Part shown: positions 48,601-60,600 of the stretch, piece by piece
Position numbering within the stretch: position 1 is the stretch's first letter
How the letters are laid out: the number at the start of each line of letters is the position of its first letter
Assembly: GCA_963662155.1 (NCBI GenBank)
Contig: OY759264.1
Location: 10,865,931-10,929,930 of the forward strand
Direction of reading: 5' to 3'
Length of the DNA: 64,000 nucleotides
DNA from: Lamellibrachia columna
Lineage: Eukaryota > Annelida > Polychaeta > Sabellida > Siboglinidae
Notes under the pieces: generated by a model
The model's database searches: none
What the model saw: only the letters and a program-made list of their open reading frames with translations
Told to the model about the DNA's origin: nothing
Position numbers and translations under genes: made by a program

Positions 48601-51600
48601 CACCAAAGTCACACACATATATACCTGGCAACCTCAGAGTTTCTAAATCCAGGAAAAACGATATTGTAAAAAATGTACAGCAAAATGCGAGTGAAGCACA
48701 CCTTAGGGGGCTTTGGGGCCCTTGTGCAGGCCCTGAAGCAAGCTTTTTTTAAAAACTGTGTGATACTTTTAAGCCTGTCCAAGATTCACAATGTTGTATC
48801 CATATTTGGTGGTGGTGGTGATGATTTAGTGCTGATACTAAGAATAAATTATTTGGCAAAAATGGATGAAAAATTCTGTGCCATTGTTAAAAACACTGAC
48901 TGAGGAGACTAGATGCAAAAGTTAACAACAAACTCTAGCCCAACCATCAATTATAAACAAGTAGCTTTGCATAAAGTAACTGATACAAACTGAAAGTAAA
49001 CAGCCATTTCTGAGCTGCATCACAAATTACGTTCACTGATGTTCAAATCTGTAGCATAGTTTCAACTCTAATATGTGCAGTGGTTTAATAAAAATAAGTA
49101 TTTAATTTGATTAAAATCATGAAAAAAAGTTATTTTTAATGTTAAATCGGGTAACTGGCGAAGGCTGGAATAGCCTTACATTATAGTACATAGCGGCAGG
49201 CAACACATACCCACCTTTTGCTCTATTTTCTGTTCGGTTGATTAACATTGTTAAACTTAATAGCTTGTCCAATGATTTCATCAAAACAAACAGAAATTTG
49301 CAGAACCAAGCTAGCATGTCATAGTTGATACTAGATTTGATTTTTTGCTAAATTAGTTTTAAACGAGAAAATAAAAAAATTTAATTGAGGATGCAGCTTT
49401 AAAGGTCCCTCCGCAATTAGATTTTTTGCTAGTCTCATTTGAAATTCATTTTGTGAAAAACAAACCTACCTAGTATCCACTGCAACAGACTAGCTCGATT
49501 GAAACCATCAGACAAACTATTAAATTATTGAATGTTTGATCAAAGTGAAGTGATAATGGAAATGCGGAAAACTCACAAATTTCACACTTGGTGAAATTTC
49601 GTAACTTTGTCATGTGATCAACAAGAGGATGGAAGTCACATGATCAGCCTTGATCCACACAGTGTTTACTATTTTGGATATCCACTATTCAATTCTTTCG
49701 ATGATTTGAAATTTTTTTAATTAAATGACTGTAAATGTTACATAAACTAGTCACACACCACCTATATGGACATCAACGAACCAGATTTGTGATAGGCTAA
49801 ATCAGTTGAGGATGGAGTTTTAAGGGGAACAAACTTACAGTTCTGTGGTGTACATTGGGATGTCCTGGGGAATGCGGTCCAGTTTGAGCCCGGAGCAGTC
49901 GACCACCGTGCCCTTGCAGGTACAGTGGTCTGGGCATTGACTGTCAATCAAACAGATCCCCGCCCTTTTGGTACGGTGCTCTTCAGACCCTGAAGCAAAT
50001 TTTTTTATTCCTCATATCAGTGGTCAATATTGCAGAACCTGAAAGAAGTACAGTCAGTGTCCCCCAAAGAGTGGGCAGTGACGGTCAAGATATCTTACAT
50101 CCTCAAGGAAGGGACATTAAGTTCACACAAAAGAATTGTGAAATCATAACCCAATAACACATTCCTATTCCTAAAACAGCAACAAAACAAACTTCAAAAA
50201 GGTGCTTCTTTTCCAATACATAAGATGTTTTTTATGTATGCCCAATCAAACATTTAGATTTGGCCAAGAGGGAAACTGGTTTATAAAAAAGTAGTTAGGC
50301 ATTATATTTAAAAGACATATTGTCAGTAAAGACTGTGTTTATGTTATTGATGAGATAAGTTGAGTATGGAATCTCTTACATGTCTTCTGGTTGTTCTCCA
50401 ACGTCAGTATAGGAGAAGACACATAAAACACAAGTACCATAACAGTTCTATGAAACTGTAGACCCTCAAATTACACAGGACCCCAAAACTGCTGACATAT
50501 AACATACTTGGCATGGTGCAGGGTGTTTGTGAGGACAGACGAAATGAGAAACCTGACAGGGCTGTAGACCCAGAAATTAATCATCCATCAAGAGTAGAGC
50601 ATCTTGCAGACATACTTTATTACAGCACTAAGGAGACAGTGGTAGAATCTTATCTTAACCCCTCTAAACAGGGTCACATTGACCATGTGGGGGTAATCTC
50701 TTCTCATTAAGGCCTATCAGATCTGCCAGGCACTTCAACTGTCTAGAGTAAAATACCCTGCCTAGGGTGATTCTGAATGATACAAGGCAGAGCCATTTGT
50801 GATAGCATTGGCAGATAATGTATGCTCTATATTTAGGATAAGAACATCATCTGTATTACATATCATATCATAAAGGAGTTAATATTAATAGTAATGGCAT
50901 GACAGATGACTGCTGTGAAACCTCAGCAATAAGACCACATGTGGAACCTCAGCAAAAATACCACCTTTGGAACCTCAGCAATCAGACCACCTACTGGACT
51001 AGCCAAATGTGATCTGAATTCCATGGAGATATTAACTTAGATTTTTTTTTTAATTAACATAAATATTTTATGGACAGGTAAAACATTTTTGAGGTGGACC
51101 TAATATCCAGGGATCATTGAATGGAGGTCCACTATATAATAACAAATTTATTTACATAAAGTGCTTTAATAAAGGTTTTTTCATTCAAGTTAACAAACCC
51201 TTTAGTTTACCCTGACAGAACTGTTCGTTTAAAGATAATATTGATCTATCTGGAAAAAACATTCAAAGATAATATTGACCTATTTGGGAAGAAACTGTAT
51301 TCCAAGATAAAATTTACCTATCTGAGATTTACGAAACCAGCCATGTCGGAATCATGTTCAGAAACTATTCAACCATATAATTACATCACCATCAATATAT
51401 CATGTACACATTTACACAGCTGTGTGAACATTAAGCAACACATCATTGAAGAAGCAACTCTTTACACACCATGGAAACCATGGTATACCATGGTGTTTTG
51501 AAACAGGGAAACCATGGTAAAATACCATTGTGTTTTGAAATAGGTAAATCATGGTATACCATACAACTGCCATACACAATATATGAAAAATTATATATGA

Positions 51601-54600
51601 AATAATTATGGTCTACCACAGTTTACCATGTAATGTCATGGTATACCATGTAATACCACCAATACTATGTAATTCCATCAGGCCTCGACATTAAGCTGTT
51701 GTACCCAGTGGGGCCCGAATTTTTTTTTTTTTAAACACATTTTTGCGATACATTGCATTATAAGTCAATGATGCCAGTTTGGCTGTGATTTATTTTACCT
51801 TTACAATGTTGCTGCTAGAATCGTTTGAGAATCAGAAGCCCTTGTCAAAGCTGCAGCAGATTGTGTTTTGAGCCACATGCGGACTGTCGGTATTTTTTTT
51901 AAATCTGTATAGAGTTATAGCTAGTTATACTAAAAAATACGACAGGAAAATCAGACCTGACACTGTATATAGCTATAACTGTTACAGTTGGGTTTTATTT
52001 CTTTTGAATATAAACTTTTGGACTGAAGTACAAAGTTATGGTAAACTTAGCTATCTGCGCCCTAGCATGTCTTGAAATGTACGTTAGGCACTGTCATGAC
52101 ACCTAGCGGACAGTCCGTGAACCAGTATATTCCAGTATATTTTCATAAGGGTAGTGGTGGGAGATCTCAGTACGAATATCTACATCCTCCAAAAATATGA
52201 ATTATTATTTTAGTCCTGAGTGTCTGAAAATGTTTTTTGTACTGAGTACCTTGGGGGAGGGGTGTGGGGTGTGTGGGGTTTGTAACATGTTCCATGCATT
52301 CCTGTGTCAGTTTTCCTGATATTACATCAACAACAATACGAGATGACATGTCTGCCACCTGTTAATGCACTCTTTGGAAAGTATGGCACCATCTGTGTGT
52401 GTGGCCAGCTATGTTAATTGGCTCTATCTACACAACACTTATGAAGATGTCATCTGTTGTAAGCTTTGTGCCAACATATCAAATCAACTAAACAAATGTG
52501 TGAGAATGTTATCTTACATATTTGACATCTGCTTGACATGTCAGTGACTTAATATATTGCAAATATAAGACACCTGTCAATCATGTTCCTTCAGTGGTGT
52601 GATAGCATTGTCTGACATTTAACTGGGCAAACAAATAAACCATGAAAGGCGGAATCAATGGTGTAACAATTCATGAACATCTTTGTTATTGCATAAGTGA
52701 TCCAGCAAAGATGTCCATGGTTAATTTGATGCTACAAGATAATGTGTATTTACATGAATGTTTTTTTTATTTTGAAGAGTTATTGGCATAACAAACTGCT
52801 ATGCAGCAGATGTTCTCAGTTGATTCCGACATGAAATTTTGGCAAAGAAGTTCCTTATGAAGCCAGTGTTCAGGGTGTATTACTGCTCGTAGGACAACAG
52901 CTAAAGTTCCTTATGAAGCCAGTGTTCAGGGTGTATTATTGCTCGTAGGACAACAGCTAAAGTTCCTTAAGAAGCCAGTGTTCAGAATATGTGTACTGCT
53001 CGTAGGACAACAGCTAAAGTTCCTTATGAAGCCAGTGTTCAGGGTGTGTATACTGCTCATAGGACAACAGTTAAAGGTTCAGTCTGATCGTTTGATCATA
53101 AAGTCATGTTATATAGTATAAACTATGTCTGTTTTAACATCTTCACTGCCAAAATGTGTTTTAATGAACCACAATTGTTTTTTATTTTTTTGCATGTTTA
53201 CATGTTGAATGGGGACAGACAAACAAACTAGGGAGACTGGGACAGCCACGGAGTCCTTATTTTACCACATTTATTACTTCCAATTGTTCCCACAGAATGT
53301 AAATGTACTTGTTTTGTTAACTGTATTTTGTAATGATTGTAGCTACACAGCTCCTCCATGTGCTATCTACATAACGTGGTCCACCCGAATTAATCTGCCT
53401 GTTAGGCGGCCTCTGCTGAATAGCAAGGTCAATATTCATAAAGAGATAATGGTTCAATTATCTAACAAAAAAATTTTGGTTCATTAAAACACATTTCAAG
53501 ATGTTAGACCAGATATATTTTATACTACAGTGTATATAGCATGATAAAAAGGATTGGACTTTGTAAGTTTTAAACATATGGTTGTTTATAGCAGTACAAT
53601 CACGACAGGGGAACAGGGTGTATAATGAAGAAGCTCACAGCTGGCAAGGCAATAAAACACACAGAGCTTTTAGCCAACTAAAAGCTCTCTGAGTAGAACA
53701 TTGCAAATAGAACACAAACAAATACATGATTAGTCATGTTTCTAAGTGTCCACTTTGAAGTAGCAAACCCATAAGGAGGGTGAGTGTTCACCCCCTTGGG
53801 TATATTTCTGGGTAATCCTATCTGGGAGAAATGACTCCAGGACCTGTTAAAACACTTTGTTTGTCTTCCGCCAGTGGAATGACACTGTAGACATGTTGTG
53901 GGTAAATTATGGTGTGAATTACACACACTCTAGTATGTCTTTTAACACAAGCCAGGCGCTTAACTGACAAAACATCTGTTAGAAAAACTGTATTAATTAA
54001 AGGAAATTTAATGAATTTGGTAAACTGAAAATATAACAATAGGAATACAGCAAACATTTGTTTGGAAAAACTATTAATTAAGGGAAATGAAACATACTTT
54101 GTGAATGAATATAACAATAGGAATAAATTAAAATATCACAGGAGATGTAAAAAACATAATACAAATTTGTATTTAATAAACTTATAAAACATTTTATAAA
54201 CTTTATGAACTAAAAATATAACAATAGAAATAAAAATATGATAAATCACTTTAAAAAGACCATCAATTCTTGATGGATACCATGCAGTTGGTGTTTGTAC
54301 GTAACTTGATGGAGGAGACATCCTTTCGTGCAGTGAATCTATCAAGTTCTTTATTAGGTTCAGCCTCTGCTTGAGGATAGACAAGTCTGAGGGCCAATAA
54401 ACAAACAGAGTTGCAACCAAGAGGGAGCTAAGTTCACGTCTACACATTCCAAACATCTGCTGCTTTATTCAGCTACAGATCCTGCAGCGAAACTGCTCCA
54501 CGGAGGTCTCATTCCAGGCACTGCGACATAGAGAGGGAGCTTATTTCATTGTCCTTGTTTCCATGACTACTTCTTCTATTTCCCCTTTGGTCACTTGCGA

Positions 54601-57600
54601 GGTGGGAGCCACAGTCTGTTCTGCCCTCTTGACGGGTTGTCTCCATCTCTTGTGATCTACTTCCATTCTCTCCCACTCTTGGCCGTTCACTCCTGCCCTT
54701 TTGAGATCTCTCCTAACGCTGTCCCTCCGTCGTAATGTTGGTCTTCCTCTTCTCCATCTACCATCCACTTCTGTTTTCCACGCTCTCTTTGTCAACCTCT
54801 CCTTACTCATTCCCTGTATGTGTCCTTCCCATCCTAGTCTGCTCCCCGCTACCTTCATCCTCAGGTGTGTCTTCATTCCAATCATTTCTCTTAATTACCT
54901 TGTTCCTTGAATATCTTCTACTTATAGGGGCATCTTATGCTAAAATCTGCATATTTAGAAGGTCCTTATTTCCTTAAATCTGCATGTTTAATCAGTGGTT
55001 CATTCACAATATTTTATGTACCTGTTGGACCACAGGCATTCGTTCACCTGTAGAGGTGAAATCAGTGATGGTGAAAAATTTGTATTTTTTAATAAATAAA
55101 AAATTTATTGGGAATAATGCCAGCAAATGTTCTTTGAGTGATACAACTTTACTGGTCCCCCCACAGAGAGACTATTTATTCATACACTCTGGTGAGATTA
55201 TACAAAGATTACAAAGAGAAGGTTCTATCTGGGCCTAAAGCCTGGCCTCTTCTCCCATCCCTCCCTTGCCCCATTTATGAGCCTGACAGCAGGCCAGACC
55301 CCAAAATGGCAACATTTAAACCCCCAGTGCCAAGATGTTTACATTATCTACAGTGTTGTTTATTTGTAGGGGTCAGAACAGGAAGTTAAGGGACATTATT
55401 GCTGTATCTTGAAGTGAGGAGGCTTGTGCTAAATGACTCAGGAATGCCAGGAACATTTGCCAGGAAAGTAAAATAAACAGTTGCCGTGGAGATTAAACCT
55501 GCAATGCCTACAATGTTTTGTAATCATGTGCTTAGTACAGCCATTGGGGAAATGTTCAAGTTGGGAAATAAATTAATTTCAATCTTCTTTTTGGCACAAA
55601 TATTAAAATTAACTCACTTTCAACATTTCAACAACAATCAGTTGCTTTCATCAGGAATTGAATTATGGGATTTAGTTCTTCTTCTGCTCACCAGGTGGTA
55701 TGGCAAGCTGTCCCAGAAATAATAATTCAATTCCCCAAAAAGGCAACCAAAGTGTTTTTGAAATATTGAAAGTGAGTTAACTTTAATGGTTATGCAAAAA
55801 GAAATATGTTTAACCAGTGGTCAAGTTTTTATCTTAATGAATGTACATTTTAAACTGAAGAAAGAAGTATTGGTGAAGATGCTCATCAAGCTGGGAGATA
55901 ACAGTTACTGATCGAAAGAATGAAAATGTTTAGTGTGAGTAAAACTGTTGTATTTTAAGAAGGTTTCATTCACTGAAGAATGAAGTATTCTTGAAAAGTG
56001 CTACTTTGTAAGCTTTTCTGATGTTTTAGCATTTTGGTGGACCCACAAACACCTACTGTAGGACCTCCAGCATTGTTGTGACATGAAATCTCTGAATGAC
56101 ATTTGATGGACTGAGGTTCTGTTGACATTATTTGTGTGATGGGTGTCCTTACAAGCTGCAGGATGGATTAGTCTCAAACATCATTTAGGACTGGAGGCCA
56201 ACATCAATAAACATGAACCCAGGGACTGGGAGTACACACATCCAGGTGGGCAGACTACATGACTAGACTTACTAAGGAAACAGGTTCTTCCCATACCAAA
56301 TTCATTAAATGCATCCCAGAACACTTGAACATTGCCCATGAATAAAAATAATCAGTGGCGTATTTAGGTGGGCATCGGGCCATGGCCCCCTTTCGCTTAA
56401 ATTTTTTTCATTGGTATTACCTGTTGTGCCACTACACAGTAGCATGGTGAACTAATGGGTAACTAAGCCCCCCTGGCTGCCCGTTTTGCAAGATCGTAGA
56501 TATGCCACTAGAAATAAGGGAATGTACAGATAGTTCTCCATGTTCTTTTTGTGACAAATCTGAGCATTTATTGCAAATCTATTTGTCCAAGAAAAGAAGC
56601 AGAAGTTGACAAAGATGGTTTAGCAGCCTGGCTAGGAAAGGGCACAACAGAACTGTTAGAAGACACCTGTGATCGTGGGAAATGGAGTAATCGTGGGAAA
56701 ATTAAGTAATTGAATAATTGCCTATGCCTACAACAGACACCTGCCGCCTGGTGATGACGATTGGTTCAATGGAACATGTTCCTCAGTGGTCACTGTCAAG
56801 TTAGAGTTAAATGTGGCTGACCAATTGTTTATAATACAATGGTACTTCATAGAACTGTCTTCTTGTTCTAGCAGGAAACATTACTGGGGAAACATCACAA
56901 TTCTGACTGAATCTAAACAATATTTCTCCATCAACATACATTTTTTAATCAATCACTAGATAAACTTTTTCTAAATAATAACATTATGTTTGAGTTTTAT
57001 ATATAACAAAACATCTTGCCTAATTAGTGTTTAAGATTTTTGGTCACCAAATTATAGTGTATATTAGTCCAGATCTTTTTGACAAAATGTCCCATTATTA
57101 AATTATCTAAGTTATAACGCAGGACATACCTTTGCACTTGAATTTAGATTGGCGTATGTGGCCGATCTTCTTGACAAAATGTCCCATTATTAAATTATCT
57201 AAGTTATAACGCAGGACATACCTTTGCACTTGAATTTAGATTGGCGTATGTGGCCGATCTTCTTCCGGCGCATGCGGCGCGGACTGTCACACCGTGCACC
57301 GCTCGTCTCGATGGGGTGACTATGCAGGTACTCGGCTAGCCAGTGGAGGTTGCAGTCACAGATGAAAGGGTTCCGCGCCAAATGCCTGCAGACAGAACCA
57401 ATGTTACAATCTTGTCACACCGCTAAAGCTTTAACAGTACTGCGTCCACCATTATATTTCCATTTGTCTCATTTTAGACTGATTTCACAACAAATTAATA
57501 CTATCCAGTATCCACTATGACATGCTAGCTCATTTGTGCAAATGAGTTATTTAGCTTTGATGAAATTATCAGGCAAACTTTTACATCACTTTCCCAGTAA

Positions 57601-60600
57601 AATTTCTACAAAAAAAGGCAAATCGCCTATATACAGTATATACTAAACCACCTGGGAAAGTGTAAATAGCTTTATGTCATGGTGGTGTAGCACCCCTAGC
57701 CCCTGTCCCAATAGCCCCCCTTCTGGTCAAGTAACCTGATCTAACAACTCTTTTGATCATCTTGATGATTTTAACAACAGTATGCATTATTTTATTAAAC
57801 TGACTGCAAAACAATAAAGGAAAAAGTTGCAAAAGCACTGAAAATTAGATATAAACCATAACATTAATCATATAACCTAAATTGGGGTATAATCCAACAC
57901 TGACACCTCGATGAGAGCAATCCATCGAACCTAACAAGAATATGTGATTGAATTTTGTCTAAGCTAAGAAATCTTTATGGGAAGCAACTCTTATGTTACC
58001 ATGGAGTGTTTACCTTAGTCAAGCAGGCCACTTAACTCTGACATCAGCGATGATAAGACGTAATCTTGTATGTTCCCACATAATATTACCATTGTGCAAG
58101 CTAGATTAGACATGGACCTACTCACTTGAGACATATTAATTACCCTTACATCTGACAAGGTTATGATGTTTGTTAGTCACCCCAATATTTGTTGGGGTGT
58201 CTGCAGGGTGTCTTATCTCTGCCAGTTATGACCCCTGTTCCCATTCAAACAGGAGAAAGGCTGTGTCAGGGAACTTTTGTCCAGGTTCACTGTTCATAAG
58301 ATAAGCCAGTTAGCCACTGATGTCTATGTTGTTTATTGGTATTTCCGTTACATTGATTTCTTGTGTGGTCCCTCATTCAAGCATTAGCCATTAGTAATCA
58401 GAGAGATAATAAGATGAAAATTCAAGATTAGCCATTGGTAATCAGAGAGAAAATAAGATGAAAAGGGTGGCTGAAAAAAAGCAACATTTACTGGGAAGTT
58501 AGTTTAGCTGATAATAAAGGATGTATGAAATATATATGAACTGACAATTTGAGTTTTGTTTGATATTGTTTATATTACTTACCTTTTCTTTACAGTACTC
58601 TTTCATAAACTATTATGAAATATGTAAATCCACTTCCAACAATAGAGAGATGCACCCATACTTGACTTATTTTGAAAACGACTGTATTTATTTATGGGCT
58701 GTAGTTAAGTAGTGGGAACTTGAATATGTTCACTACAGCCATTTGTCCATATTGGCCAAGTGTATTTAATGATTTACTTTTTGTGAGAAAAAAGCTTAAT
58801 AAGCTCCATAACAATAATAAATTTTACTGATCAACGCTGGCATCTTTTAATGGTTTTATAATACCATATCTACAACACCAGAACATCTAATGACAGTTTT
58901 TCCATGTGCGACTTGATGCCTTAGCACCACAGATGTCTGATGTATCCTGCCACTCACAAAGTCAATTAATGTAATATAGTCCCACCAACAAATTGCAACC
59001 TGGTAAATCAGGAAATCTGTTCCGAAAACACTATAATGTGAACCACCTAACGCACTGCAGTGATCTGCCAGAGCACTCTCTGGTGTAGAGGATCGGTGGC
59101 ATCATGGTGGTGTTAGTGACCGAGCTTCCGGGAGATTCTGATAGAGCTGGCCAGGAACATCTACTTCAGTGCATGTTAAGTGGTCGATTCTGACAGACCT
59201 CAAACAACTGTAAACGTCTAGGGCTAATCGTGGGTGATGGCTTCATCACAACACAGTATCCGGTGCTAAAAGGGGGCCAGATTTAGGACACATCCGACAC
59301 ACTCAATCAAGTGTGTATATTCATTCTACCATAGTGTCCTCACTCAGCCTCTTCTGCTAGTTCGCAGGTTCTATGAGGTGAATTGGACACTTTTCGTAGA
59401 ACAGCTGTATTGTGGACAGACTGTTATTTTATTTCTGGGTTCATGGTAGGCAAACAAATTTGAGATGGTACATCTTTCAAGGATTTCTTGGCACACTGAA
59501 AAATTGCTATGAACAGGGAAAAGGACTTTGCTGACTATGACACTTGTGGTGCCCACAGATTAAAATTTCTAATTGCTGATGACCAACACATGAACAAGGT
59601 GGAAGGACCCCCCCATGTAGAATGACAGAAAGCTACTGAGACACAAATGATGACGAGTATCATCCATGTTGATAACAACAACAAATTATAGGATTTTACG
59701 AAAATTATGTAAATGCTTGCATTTTCTCAAGAAGCGCCAACCAATAAACAAATTAATAAAATATTCCCAATTAATACATTTTAAGATTTAATGGAAAGGT
59801 ATTAAATTTTAGCCATTATTTGCAAGAGATATTTTTTGCTTTCTTTGGTACAGATTGACAGGAACATTTCAGTACAGATTTGTTCACCAGATTTGTTCAT
59901 CTTTTAATATGCTCTTCCTCCTTGTTCCCTGCTGTACAGGGGTGAGGGTCAGGTAAAGTATTGTTGAGCCACTCTTTCTGTTCTTTCTTTCCATAGTTTT
60001 CTATCAGCCACTCCCTCTCTCCATCTTTCATCCTCCCCCGATCTTCTCATTTCCCTCCTCACGCTGTCCTCCAATCTCAGCTGTGGCCTTCCCCTTTTCC
60101 TGCGTCCTTGATGTTTTTCCACCTCTGCTCTCTTTGCTAGTTTGTTTAAATCCATTCTTACCAAGTGGCCTGCCCATCTCATCCTACTTCTCACCAATCT
60201 TCCTGTTAGGCTGCATTGCATCCCAACCTCTTTACTTAAGTCGTTCATCCTTCTTCTGTCCACCCTCTTCTGTCCACCCTCTTTGTTCTTATTATCTTTT
60301 ATACAAGCCAATAAATAATACAGAAGAACAGTAGAATTTTTATTTTATTTGTCTACTTTGTCTCTAATTCATGAGAGACAGAGAAGGGTTGGCAATGTAC
60401 AACATCTTGGCAATTGTTACGTTAATGATCTATTCAAGTGGTTGCTAACATCTAGGTAATAATAATGACAATCACTACTTACAGAGTCTGAATATTGGTA
60501 AGAGGATCAAATGTTCCATTGGCAAGAGACTGGATCTTGTTATCGTAGAGAGACCTGTAAAAAACGAGTATGTCAATCAGATTTGTATCGATCCTTTGGT

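Larger units (their letters stand above)
53531..57129. other. slit intron, other content
   Basis: Beside the LINE tail at 54541-54885 and the element at 55590-55790, about 56480-56760 has weak LINE-tail similarity ([15 protein letters not shown], then [12 protein letters not shown]), echoed at 63515-63600. Nothing else recognised. Confidence 0.4.

Noticed and set aside
50513..50710. 65-codon frame starting [15 protein letters not shown]
   Set aside because: Composition looks protein-like, but there is no homology I recognise and no splice signal or repeat context to support it.
57130..57173. Second copy of the LRRCT exon end as a separate exon
   Set aside because: It has a donor but no acceptor, and would shift the frame. 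Interpreted as a duplication decoy.
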